NCBI GenBank assembly: GCA_046074525.1
Contig: JBJTOK010000071.1
Span: forward strand, 1-64,000
Length of the DNA stretch: 64,000 nucleotides
Reading direction: 5' to 3'
DNA from: JAHEZL01 sp046074525
Lineage (GTDB): Bacteria; Bacteroidota; Bacteroidia; Flavobacteriales_C; GCA-002722245
The first letter of the stretch is position 1, and each line of letters opens with the position of its first letter. This document shows positions 16,417 through 24,272 of this stretch, in pieces. Below the pieces are notes generated by a model. That model was not told the DNA's origin. It saw only the letters and a program-made list of their open reading frames with translations, and did not search any database. Made by a program: the position numbers and the translations under genes.

Positions 16417-17748
16417 ATGTTCGATAGTTTATCAGATAAGTTAGATAGGGCCCTTAAAGTCCTGAAGGGGCAAGGGAAAATCACCGAAATTAACGTTGCT
16501 GAAACGCTGAAAGAAGTGCGTAAAGCCTTGCTGGATGCCGACGTTAGTTACAAAGTGGCGAAGGATTTTTGCGACAGGGTGAAGGTGAAGGCCATGGGCC
16601 AGGATGTGCTAACGGCTGTTAGTCCGAGCCAGTTGCTCGTAAAAATTGTTCATGATGAGCTCACCGAGTTGATGGGCGGTAACGAAGCCGACATCAACCT
16701 CAAAGGAAATCCCGCGATTATATTAATTGCCGGTTTGCAAGGTTCGGGTAAAACCACTTTCACAGGAAAATTTGCCAACTTCCTTAAGACCAAAAAAGGC
16801 AAGAATCCTTTATTGGTGGCGGGTGATGTGTACCGTCCGGCTGCTATCGATCAGCTGGAAGTGCTGGGAGGCCAGGTGGGATGTAAGGTATTTACCAATC
16901 GCGAAAGCAAGGATCCTGTGGCCATAGCCAAAGCAGCTATCGATTTCGCAAAACAAAACAGTCACAATGTTGTTATTATAGATACCGCCGGTCGACTTGC
17001 TGTTGACGAGGCGATGATGGACGAAATTGCCAATGTGAAAAAAGCGGTTTCTCCAGGAGAAATCCTTTTCGTGGTAGATTCCATGACCGGTCAGGACGCG
17101 GTGAATACGGCGAAAGCTTTCAACGACCGATTGAATTTCGACGGCGTTGTACTCACCAAGCTCGATGGTGATACCCGCGGTGGTGCGGCTCTTTCTATCC
17201 GGGAAGTGGTGAATAAGCCAATCAAGTTTGTGGGTACGGGAGAGAAAATGGAAGCACTCGATGTGTTCTATCCAAAACGTATGGCCGATCGTATCCTCGG
17301 AATGGGGGATATCGTAAGTTTGGTGGAGCGTGCACAGGAGCAGTTTGATGAGGAGGCAGCCCGTAAACTCCAGAAGAAAATCCACAAAAACGAATTCAAC
17401 TTCAACGACTTTATAGAACAAATCCAGCAGATCAAAAAGATGGGTAACATTAAAGATCTGATGGGGATGATTCCGGGTGTTGGCAAGGCTTTAAAAGGCA
17501 TTGATATCAATGATGATGCTTTCAAGGGTATTGAAGCCATCATCCATAGCATGACACCAAGGGAAAGAGAAAATCCTACCTTGCTCAATGGCAGCAGAAG
17601 GAAGAGAATTGCAGCTGGTAGCGGACAAAGCATCCAGGAAGTAAATAAGCTCATCAAGCAATTTGAAGACACATCGAAAATGATGAAGATGATGTCCAAT
17701 AAATCGAACATGATGAAAATGATGAAAAATTTCCCTGGAATGGGATAA
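16417..17748 (+). CDS. ffh: Signal recognition particle protein Ffh
   Basis: 443 residues. The N domain four-helix bundle (1-90) is followed by the G domain with GLQGSGKTT (106-114), DTAGR and TKLDGD. The C-terminal M domain is methionine-rich (KMMKMMSNKSNMMKMMKNF), as required to bind signal sequences and 4.5S RNA. With its receptor FtsY it directs nascent membrane proteins to SecYEG. Length matches the family (about 450). It stands alone on its transcript until the A+T-rich hairpin ahead of folD. Confidence 0.97.
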   Translation: MFDSLSDKLDRALKVLKGQGKITEINVAETLKEVRKALLDADVSYKVAKDFCDRVKVKAMGQDVLTAVSPSQLLVKIVHDELTELMGGNEADINLKGNPAIILIAGLQGSGKTTFTGKFANFLKTKKGKNPLLVAGDVYRPAAIDQLEVLGGQVGCKVFTNRESKDPVAIAKAAIDFAKQNSHNVVIIDTAGRLAVDEAMMDEIANVKKAVSPGEILFVVDSMTGQDAVNTAKAFNDRLNFDGVVLTKLDGDTRGGAALSIREVVNKPIKFVGTGEKMEALDVFYPKRMADRILGMGDIVSLVERAQEQFDEEAARKLQKKIHKNEFNFNDFIEQIQQIKKMGNIKDLMGMIPGVGKALKGIDINDDAFKGIEAIIHSMTPRERENPTLLNGSRRKRIAAGSGQSIQEVNKLIKQFEDTSKMMKMMSNKSNMMKMMKNFPGMG

Positions 17749-17751
17749 ATA

Positions 17752-17824
17752 ATTTTTAATTCTTAATGGTGAATTCTTAGTTAGGCTTCGCCAATTAAAA
17801 ATTAAAAACTAAAAATTAAGAATT
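17752..17824. repeat. Long A+T-rich imperfect inverted repeat
   Basis: The arms consist of variants of TTTTTAATTCTTAA on the left and AAAAATTAAGAATTA on the right, about 35 bases each with some mismatches. The tip is GGC-TTC-GCC at 17784-17792. It fills the whole gap between ffh and folD and could form a long hairpin in RNA. Such A+T-rich palindromes are often dispersed in Bacteroidota genomes. Confidence 0.55.
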
Positions 17825-18706
17825 ATGGTATTACTCGACGGCAAAAAAATCTCGGCAGAGGTTAAAGAAGACATCAAGAAGGAAGTAGATAAACTCCGCG
17901 AATCGGGAGGTAAGATCCCGCATCTGGCTGCTGTTTTGGTGGGCAACGATGGCGCCAGCGAAACTTACGTGGGCAGCAAAGTACGCTCCTGTGAAGAGGT
18001 GGGCTTCAAATCATCGCTCATCCGCATGGAGGCTTCTACCAAGGAAGATGAACTGCTTGCTGTAATTGACGGATTGAATAACAATCCCGATATCGATGGA
18101 TTTATCGTTCAGTTGCCGCTGCCAAAACACATCAACGAAGAAACAATTACAAAAGCTATTCTGCCTAACAAAGACGTGGATGGTTTCCATCCGGTAAATG
18201 TTGGGAGAATGACGCTCGGACAACCTTCTTACATTTCTGCAACGCCTTATGGCATTGTGCAGATGCTGGAGAAATACAATATTGAAACCTCAGGAAAACA
18301 TTGTGTGGTGGTGGGTCGCAGTAATATTGTCGGTCGCCCGATGAGTATCCTGATGTCGCAGACTTCCAAATTCGCCAACTGTACCGTAACGCTGTGCCAC
18401 AGTCGCACCAGGGATCTGGCGAGCTTCACCCGCATGGCGGATATTTTGATTGTTGCGCTCGGCAAAGCTGAGTTTGTAACTGCAGATATGGTAAAAGCTG
18501 GCGCTATCGTAATTGACGTTGGTATTACGCGTGTTCCTGATGCTTCCAAGAAATCAGGCTACGCTATCAAGGGCGATGTGAAGTTTGATGAAGTTGCTCC
18601 TAAATGTTCGTACATCACGCCGGTACCGGGTGGAGTGGGACTCATGACGGTAGCTTCCCTGATGAAAAACACTTTGTTATCGGCTAAAAAAGAGATCTAC
18701 CAATAA
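17825..18706 (+). CDS. folD: FolD methylenetetrahydrofolate dehydrogenase/cyclohydrolase
   Basis: 293 residues, cytosolic, interconverting 5,10-methylene-, methenyl- and 10-formyl-tetrahydrofolate with NADP. YVGSKVRSCEEVGF holds the catalytic Lys52, QLPLPKHI and NKDVDGFHP contribute to the folate site, VVGRSNIVGRP is the NADP-binding turn, and PGGVGLMTV closes the protein. Length matches the family (about 290). It is followed at three bases by a TPR lipoprotein gene, so the two may share a transcript. Confidence 0.97.
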   Translation: MVLLDGKKISAEVKEDIKKEVDKLRESGGKIPHLAAVLVGNDGASETYVGSKVRSCEEVGFKSSLIRMEASTKEDELLAVIDGLNNNPDIDGFIVQLPLPKHINEETITKAILPNKDVDGFHPVNVGRMTLGQPSYISATPYGIVQMLEKYNIETSGKHCVVVGRSNIVGRPMSILMSQTSKFANCTVTLCHSRTRDLASFTRMADILIVALGKAEFVTADMVKAGAIVIDVGITRVPDASKKSGYAIKGDVKFDEVAPKCSYITPVPGGVGLMTVASLMKNTLLSAKKEIYQ

Positions 18707-18709
18707 GCG

Positions 18710-19600
18710 ATGAAGGGCTTTTGCTTTTTACTGCTGCTTATCCTTTTTTCCTGTTCCGAAACTACTGCTCCTGCGGAAGAAAATAAAATACGGTCGCTCA
18801 TGGAAGCGGGTGATTTTTTGAAAGCCGAAGAAGAAATCCGCTTGCAGCTCAAAGACGATTCTTCCAATATCCGACTTTATGTTTTGCTGGCTGATGTGCT
18901 GCTGAAAAAAGAAAATTTTCAGGAGTCGTTTGCTACGCTGGAAAAAGCCAGGGCTATGGATACAGCGAATGTGGAAGTGAATCTTAAACTCAGTCAGTTT
19001 TATCTTTTTCTCAAGCAATTCGATAAGGCTATTGTGAAGGCCAATGATGTGCTGAAAACCGATCGCAACAATGCAAAAGCTTATTTTTTGAAAGGCATGG
19101 CCTTCAAGGATTATGGCGATACAGTGAAGGCTTTTTCTAATTTCCAGACGGCTGTAGAGCAGGATGCCTCTTTTTATGAAGCGTTTATTCAACTCGGTTT
19201 GCTTAGCTCATTGCGGCACGATTCTGCTGCGGTTTCTTATTTCAATAATGCTTTGCTGATCAAACCCGGAGCGGGGGAGGCCTTGTACGGAAAGGGTTGG
19301 TTTTACCAGGATCACGGTCGACCAGTGGAAGCGCTCAATGCTTATCACTTAATTGCTCCCGGTCAGCAGCAGTATTTTAACGCGCAATACAATTCGGGTT
19401 ATCTGTATTTCAATGCCGGCAACTATTCCGCTGCGCTGAAATACTTCAATGAAGCCGCCCGCTTCAGGGTTGCGAAGGCGCAATACATGAAGGGTGTTAC
19501 CTTCGAAGCCTTGGGCCAGAAAGACTCTTCGCGGGTTTATTACCACCGTTGTCTGGCCATTGATTCCAATTATGCAGAGGCCAGGAAGCGACTTCAGTAG
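18710..19600 (+). CDS. TPR-repeat lipoprotein
   Basis: 296 residues. Signal and lipobox LILFSC put Cys15 at the lipidated N-terminus. The rest is made of tetratricopeptide repeats, about six units, with typical patterns such as AYFLKGMAFKDYGDTVKAF and ALYGKGWFYQDHGRPVEAL. Such surfaces bind partner proteins, but none is suggested by the context beyond folD upstream. Predicted location is periplasmic, membrane-tethered. The function is unknown. Confidence 0.82.
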   Translation: MKGFCFLLLLILFSCSETTAPAEENKIRSLMEAGDFLKAEEEIRLQLKDDSSNIRLYVLLADVLLKKENFQESFATLEKARAMDTANVEVNLKLSQFYLFLKQFDKAIVKANDVLKTDRNNAKAYFLKGMAFKDYGDTVKAFSNFQTAVEQDASFYEAFIQLGLLSSLRHDSAAVSYFNNALLIKPGAGEALYGKGWFYQDHGRPVEALNAYHLIAPGQQQYFNAQYNSGYLYFNAGNYSAALKYFNEAARFRVAKAQYMKGVTFEALGQKDSSRVYYHRCLAIDSNYAEARKRLQ

Positions 19601-19679
19601 TTGTTTTCTCGTACGTCGGTGCTGAAAGATTTTTATTGAAAGAAAGCCCCGTATTCTTAGGAAAGAAGGCCCTTTTTTA

Positions 19680-19687
19680 TATATTTG
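19680..19687 (+). promoter_or_regulatory. Promoter -7 element for icd
   Basis: TATATTTG matches the TAnnTTTG consensus and lies 38 bases before the icd start. No good TTTG is found at the expected upstream spacing. Confidence 0.45.
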
Positions 19688-19725
19688 CGCGATTACGAAC
19701 ACGCATTACTTAAAGAAACTACACA

Positions 19726-21954
19726 ATGGCAAAAGCAAAAATTTTGTACACGATGACGGATGAGGCCCCGATGCTGGCCACTCATTCCTTTCTCCCAATA
19801 GTTAAAGCCTTTACTGCTCCTGCAGGAATCGCCATCGAAACTCGTGATATTTCCCTTGCCGGACGTATCATCTCCAACCTTGGTGAATACCTCAAGCCTG
19901 AGCAAAAGATCAACGACGACCTTGCGGAGTTGGGTAAGCTGGCCACAACGCCGGAAGCTAATATCATCAAGTTGCCAAACGTTTCTGCTTCTGTGCCACA
20001 GTTGAAGGCAGCCATCAAAGAATTGCAATCTAAAGGTTATGCCCTTCCTGATTATCCGGAAGATGCCAAGACCGATGCTGAAAAAGAAATCAAAGCAAAA
20101 TATGCCAAAGTATTGGGTTCGGCGGTGAACCCTGTGTTGCGTGAAGGTAACTCCGATCGCCGTGCGCCAAAAGCTGTGAAGGAATATGCCCGCAAGCACC
20201 CGCATTCTATGGGCGCGTGGACTGCCGATTCTAAAGCGCATGTGGCGAGCATGAGCTCTGGCGACTTCTACGGAAGTGAAAAATCGGTAGTGGTTGGCGA
20301 AGCTTCTGATGTGAAAATCGAGCTCGTTGCCGCCGATGGTACTGCTACTGTTTTGAAAGCCAGCACGCCATTGAAAGCCGGTGAAATTATTGATAGTGCA
20401 GTGATGAGCTTAAGCGCTCTCAAAGCTTTTGTTGCTAAAGAAATAGAAGATGCCCGCGCGAAAAACGTGTTGTTCTCTGTCCACCTCAAAGCGACGATGA
20501 TGAAGGTTTCCGATCCTATTATGTTCGGTGCCATCGTTGATGTTTTCTACAAAGATGTATTTGAAAAATATGCCGATCTGTTCAAGGAATTGGGTGTTAA
20601 CACCAAAAACGGATTGGGCGATGTATATGCTAAAATTGCTGGTCACGCCAAGGAAGCCGAAGTAAAAGCTGCTATCGACGCAGTGTACGCTAAAGGTCCG
20701 GGCATCGCTATGGTGAACTCCGAAAAAGGAATTACCAACCTGCACGTTCCATCCGATGTGATTGTGGATGCTTCTGTTCCTGCGATGATCCGTACTTCCG
20801 GTAAAATGTACGATGCCAAAGGCGGGATGCAGGATGCTAAAGTGATGATTCCGGATCGTTCTTATGCTGGCGTTTACCAGGCTACCATCGAGTTCTGTAA
20901 AAAGAATGGCGCTCTCAATCCTGTTACCATGGGTAGCGTTGCCAACGTTGGTTTGATGGCGCAGGCTGCTGAAGAATACGGTTCGCACAACAAAACTTTC
21001 CAGATGACAGGCAAAGGAACGGTTCGCGTTGTTGACGCTAACGGTAAGGTTTTAATGGAGCAGGCTGTTGACAAAGGCGATATTTTCCGCATGTGTCAAA
21101 CGAAAGATGCTCCGGTTCAAGACTGGGTGAAACTCGCTGTTAACCGCGCCAAGGCTACCGGAACTCCGGCTATTTTCTGGTTGGATAATCAAAGAGCGCA
21201 CGATGTTCAACTCATCGAAAAAGTAAACAAGTACCTCAAAAATCACGATACTGCCGGATTGGATATTCGCATCATGAATCCTGTTGATGCTACCAATTTC
21301 TCATTGGAAAGAATCGTGAAAGGGGAAGATACGATATCAGTTACCGGTAACGTATTGCGTGACTACCTCACCGATTTATTCCCTATTCTTGAAGTAGGAA
21401 CTTCAGCAAAAATGCTCTCTATCGTTCCTTTGATGAACGGTGGCGGATTATTTGAAACTGGTGCAGGAGGATCAGCTCCAAAGCACGTGGAGCAATTCAT
21501 TCAGGAAGGTTACCTGCGTTGGGATTCACTCGGTGAATTCCTTGCGCTTGCAGTTTCCCTCGAGCACCTGGGCTTAACCATGAAAAATTCAAAGGCGCTC
21601 GTGCTTTCTGAAACGCTTGATGCTGCCACAGGAAAATTCCTCGACAATGATAAATCTCCTGCCCGTAAAGTTGGAGAAATCGATAACCGTGGTTCGCACT
21701 TCTACTTAACTTTGTACTGGGCCCAAGCCCTTGCTGAGCAAAACAAAGATGCCGAACTCAAGTCTCTGTTCACGCCAATTGCAAAAGAACTCACCGAGAA
21801 CGAAGGCAAAATCGCCAGTGAACTGATTGCAGCGCAAGGCAAGCCACAAAACATCGAAGGTTACTACAAACCAAACACTGCATTGACGGATAAAGCAATG
21901 CGCCCAAGTGTGACTTTTAATGCTGCGTTGAGCGCGTTGGAGTTGGTGAAGTAA
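19726..21954 (+). CDS. icd: Monomeric NADP-dependent isocitrate dehydrogenase
   Basis: 742 residues, the length of the monomeric IDH family (about 740) and unrelated in chain length to the dimeric 45-kDa enzymes. Diagnostic N-terminus YTMTDEAPMLATHSFLPIVK. Other conserved pieces are SNLGEYLKP, NPVLREGNSDRRAPKAVKEY and KMSGSKMY-like IRTSGKMYDA, plus GAGGSAPKHVEQF near residue 590. It oxidises isocitrate to 2-oxoglutarate and makes NADPH in the citrate cycle. It has its own promoter element and a strong terminator, so it is monocistronic. Confidence 0.96.
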   Translation: MAKAKILYTMTDEAPMLATHSFLPIVKAFTAPAGIAIETRDISLAGRIISNLGEYLKPEQKINDDLAELGKLATTPEANIIKLPNVSASVPQLKAAIKELQSKGYALPDYPEDAKTDAEKEIKAKYAKVLGSAVNPVLREGNSDRRAPKAVKEYARKHPHSMGAWTADSKAHVASMSSGDFYGSEKSVVVGEASDVKIELVAADGTATVLKASTPLKAGEIIDSAVMSLSALKAFVAKEIEDARAKNVLFSVHLKATMMKVSDPIMFGAIVDVFYKDVFEKYADLFKELGVNTKNGLGDVYAKIAGHAKEAEVKAAIDAVYAKGPGIAMVNSEKGITNLHVPSDVIVDASVPAMIRTSGKMYDAKGGMQDAKVMIPDRSYAGVYQATIEFCKKNGALNPVTMGSVANVGLMAQAAEEYGSHNKTFQMTGKGTVRVVDANGKVLMEQAVDKGDIFRMCQTKDAPVQDWVKLAVNRAKATGTPAIFWLDNQRAHDVQLIEKVNKYLKNHDTAGLDIRIMNPVDATNFSLERIVKGEDTISVTGNVLRDYLTDLFPILEVGTSAKMLSIVPLMNGGGLFETGAGGSAPKHVEQFIQEGYLRWDSLGEFLALAVSLEHLGLTMKNSKALVLSETLDAATGKFLDNDKSPARKVGEIDNRGSHFYLTLYWAQALAEQNKDAELKSLFTPIAKELTENEGKIASELIAAQGKPQNIEGYYKPNTALTDKAMRPSVTFNAALSALELVK

Positions 21955-21975
21955 TAATTTTAAATAGGTAAAAGG

Positions 21976-22011
21976 AAATCCCTTGGTTGAAAGACTGAGG
22001 GATTTTTTTTT
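21976..22011 (+). terminator. Intrinsic terminator after icd
   Basis: AAATCCCT (21976-21983) pairs with AGGGATTT (21998-22005), and a T tract runs to 22011. Confidence 0.8.
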
Positions 22012-22115
22012 GGGTAAGTATCGAATTGATATTTGTACAGTTTTATTCCAATAAGTAGTTATTTTTTATAAATTGCGGATAGAATATTGTTGGCATAATT
22101 TATAATATCTAATAT

Positions 22116-22946
22116 ATGGGAACCATTCCGCAAAAAGTTCAATCAAGAATAGTTGAAGGGCTTAAACGTTTTCAGCCAATTATAGAATCAGCAAAAATTC
22201 GTGATGTCAATGAATCGGATACAGTGGTTTTGTTGACGGGAGTATTGTCAGAAATTTTAGGCTTCGATAAGTATGTAGATGTTACTACAGAGCTAGCCAT
22301 AAGAGGAACATATTGTGATTTAGCATTGAAAGTGGACGGTAAAATATCTGTCTTGATAGAAGCAAAAGCTGTTGGGGTTGAATTAAGAGAGCAGCATATT
22401 AAGCAAGCAGTTGACTATGCAGCGAACAAGGGGATTGAGTGGGTTGTTTTAACAAACTCAGTTTCCTGGAAAGTATTTAAGGTTGTGTTTTCTAAACCTA
22501 TTCAGAATATTTTAGTTTTTGAACTAGACTTTTTAAAGTTACGTCCAAAGTCGTCAGATGACATTGAGCTACTGCATGTTCTTACTAAAGAAGCAATTTC
22601 TAAATCGTCATTGGATGATTATTACACGCAAAAACAAGCTACAAATAGATTCTTGGTGGGAAATATGATTTATATGGATTCTGTCCTTAGTGTTCTGCGT
22701 AAAGAGCTGAAATCTGTTTATCCGGACATTAAAGTTAGTTCTGATGAAATTAAAAATGTATTGATTCAGGAAGTGATAAAAAGAGAGTTATTGGAGGGAG
22801 ATGATGCTGAAGAAGCAAAAAAGAAAATTGGGAAAGTGATTAGAAGAAAAGAGAAGGAAAAAGAAGCAAAAGCAAGTAATTCCCCAAGCATTGAAATCTT
22901 AGAAGGGTCGGTAGACACGACCACTCCTTCTTCATCAGAAGGATAA
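22116..22946 (+). CDS. Orphan HsdR_N-type PD-(D/E)XK protein
   Basis: 276 residues. Residues 30-120 match the N-terminal nuclease domain of type I restriction HsdR subunits: E46, then D68 in YCDLAL, E82-A-K84 in IEAKA, and a Q-x3-Y-like helix (QAVDY). The helicase part of HsdR is absent, and no HsdM or HsdS lies nearby. The C-terminus is a charged Lys/Glu helix (EEAKKKIGKVIRRKEKEKE) and a Thr/Ser-rich end. Stand-alone versions are widespread and of unknown role; nuclease activity is possible. The surrounding DNA looks more A+T-rich than icd. Confidence 0.72.
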   Translation: MGTIPQKVQSRIVEGLKRFQPIIESAKIRDVNESDTVVLLTGVLSEILGFDKYVDVTTELAIRGTYCDLALKVDGKISVLIEAKAVGVELREQHIKQAVDYAANKGIEWVVLTNSVSWKVFKVVFSKPIQNILVFELDFLKLRPKSSDDIELLHVLTKEAISKSSLDDYYTQKQATNRFLVGNMIYMDSVLSVLRKELKSVYPDIKVSSDEIKNVLIQEVIKRELLEGDDAEEAKKKIGKVIRRKEKEKEAKASNSPSIEILEGSVDTTTPSSSEG

Positions 22947-22965
22947 ATGACGTAAATTATTTTTA

Positions 22966-23637
22966 ATGAACTTGTTACAAGGCTTCCAAATTATTCCCAA
23001 TTTTTACGAACCTTCCGAAGTCAGGCAAATTATTTCTTTAATCTACAACAAGGATTCTTCCAATTTCCGTAAATCAAAAGATCTTTTTGCTATCCGTCAA
23101 GTATTGCAGGAAATTCCAGAGTTAAAAGCATTATTGTTTAATGCAAAGCTCAATAGTTTGATTTCTTCTTTTGGAGAAGAATATACTTGCATTAAGTCTA
23201 TTTATTTCGATAAGCCTCCGCATTCCAACTGGACAGTGCCATGGCACCAGGATTTGTTTATTGGCGTAAGGGAAAAAATAGAAATAGCAGGATTTCGCCA
23301 ATGGACCAATAAAGATGGTTTTTGCAATGTTCAGCCTCCACTAGAAATATTGGAAAACATTGTCACGGTGCGTATTCATTTGGATAACTGTGATGAAAAC
23401 AATGGCGCTTTGAAAGTAATTCCAAGAAGTCATTTACATGGAGTAGTGGATTTGCCCTATCAATCTTATCAGGATGAAGTAATCTGTAGTGTGCCCGAAG
23501 GAGGTGTTTGTTTAATGAAACCATTGATTTTGCATGCTTCTCTTAAAAGTAAGAGCGACGACCATCGCCGGGTTGTTCATTTGGAATTTTGCTCAAAGTC
23601 TTTACCTGATGGATTAAGATGGACAGAAGTATGGTAA
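22966..23637 (+). CDS. Phytanoyl-CoA dioxygenase (PhyH) family protein
   Basis: 223 residues, cytosolic. The double-stranded beta-helix Fe(II)/2-oxoglutarate site is visible: WHQDLFIG supplies the H-x-D pair, MKPLILHAS the distal His, and HRRVVHLEF the Arg for 2-oxoglutarate. Also seen are NGALKVIPRSH, typical for the family. Relatives hydroxylate diverse small molecules, so the substrate remains open. It starts 20 bases after the HsdR_N-like gene. Confidence 0.82.
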   Translation: MNLLQGFQIIPNFYEPSEVRQIISLIYNKDSSNFRKSKDLFAIRQVLQEIPELKALLFNAKLNSLISSFGEEYTCIKSIYFDKPPHSNWTVPWHQDLFIGVREKIEIAGFRQWTNKDGFCNVQPPLEILENIVTVRIHLDNCDENNGALKVIPRSHLHGVVDLPYQSYQDEVICSVPEGGVCLMKPLILHASLKSKSDDHRRVVHLEFCSKSLPDGLRWTEVW

Positions 23638-23786
23638 ATAGGTGGTTAAAAGTGTAATTCTTCCAAAACAACAATTACTTTTCAATTTTGTTTACATTTC
23701 GTTAAAATCTTCCTCCTTCAATTTTAGGTTAAACACAGCACTGCATCTACTTTAGCAGCGCTTAACTAAATGTTTACATATTTGTA

Positions 23787-23815
23787 AAGTACTATGCATC
23801 TCCTGCATAGTGCTT
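23787..23815 (+). terminator. Hairpin, possibly terminator of the dioxygenase transcript
   Basis: AAGTACTATGCA pairs with TGCATAGTGCTT (one G-T-type mismatch) around TCTCC, followed by TCATTTT. It overlaps the TTTACA/TGTAAA dyad by two bases. Confidence 0.45.
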
Positions 23816-23863
23816 TCATTTTCCGGATGCCTTTTATAGATAAGGCGAATTGATAAAAAAAGC

Positions 23864-23888
23864 AACAGTCAAGGAATCCTTGACTGTT
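23864..23888. promoter_or_regulatory. 25-bp palindrome, candidate operator
   Basis: AACAGTCAAGGA and TCCTTGACTGTT are perfect 12-base arms around one central base. The single-base centre disfavours a hairpin and favours a dimeric protein site. It lies about 90 bases upstream of the glycine-zipper/zeta-kinase genes. Confidence 0.45.
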
Positions 23889-23911
23889 CAAACAGAAGGA
23901 GGTATATTTTT

Positions 23912-23989
23912 ATGTACACTAAATTTTTAAAGGATGACAGCAGTTTACTTATCGGCATTAAAGTGTTATATTTGATATATGAGCAATAA
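23912..23989 (+). CDS. Possible 25-residue leader peptide
   Basis: ATG at 23912 follows AAGGAGG (23896-23902) with nine-base spacing, an uncommonly good Shine-Dalgarno for this phylum. The frame encodes 25 residues beginning MYTKFLKDD and ending LIYEQ, and it overlaps the next start by 11 bases. Translation could couple to the downstream gene. It is short enough to be chance. Confidence 0.3.
   Translation: MYTKFLKDDSSLLIGIKVLYLIYEQ
23944..23974 (+). promoter_or_regulatory. Promoter giving a nearly leaderless message
   Basis: TTTA (23944-23947), 19 bases, then TATATTTG (23967-23974). Transcription should start within a few bases of the ATG at 23979, so the message would be leaderless or nearly so. 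Confidence 0.5.
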
Positions 23990-24269
23990 GGACAATGAAA
24001 TAGAAAAACTAGTGGCAGCGGGTATTATTGGTGCTGCATTAGGGGCTTTGTTGTCGAAGAATAAGACTCAGGGAGTTGCCATCGGTGCAATTGTAGGTGC
24101 TGCTTTGTCGGCATCCTCCCAAGCGTATGAGAATGCTACAAAGGCAGATGTGCCTGTAATGGTGGAAGAGGATGGAGTTTTGTACAAAATTCATCCAGGC
24201 GGAAAAAAAACAAAGGTGAAGAAACTTAGAAAGCCTGATTCTGACTTACCGAAGAAATTCACTATTTAA
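23979..24269 (+). CDS. Glycine-zipper small protein beside zeta kinase
   Basis: 96 residues. Residues 10-50 form two Gly/Ala-rich helices (AAGIIGAALGALL and VAIGAIVGAALSA) of glycine-zipper type, able to pack in a membrane or oligomerise. The C-terminus is basic and Pro/Lys-rich (GGKKTKVKKLRKPDSD). There is no clear signal peptide. It precedes the zeta-type kinase gene by three bases and is certainly co-transcribed with it. Its role is unknown; being the partner or antidote of the kinase is a hypothesis. Confidence 0.6.
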   Translation: MSNKDNEIEKLVAAGIIGAALGALLSKNKTQGVAIGAIVGAALSASSQAYENATKADVPVMVEEDGVLYKIHPGGKKTKVKKLRKPDSDLPKKFTI

Positions 24270-24272
24270 TCA

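Larger units (their letters stand above)
23638..23978 (+). other. Structured intergenic region upstream of the zeta-kinase pair
   Basis: No long gene. It holds a TTTACA/TGTAAA inverted repeat at 23773-23788, a 12-bp hairpin at 23787-23815, a 25-bp palindrome at 23864-23888, a possible 25-codon ORF beginning at 23912 and a promoter at 23944-23974. This density of dyads is unusual for the window. Confidence 0.5.

Noticed and set aside
19640..19680. A fourth copy of the small-RNA family near the icd promoter (GCCCCG and GGCCC present)
   Set aside because: No TGGCAC box lies at the required distance, and the GC stretches do not form a terminator hairpin.
22088..22105. TGGCATAATTTATA upstream of the HsdR_N-like gene considered as a sigma-54 box
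   Set aside because: It lacks the TGGCAC C and any TTGC-type -12, and the fixed spacing of the three small units is absent.
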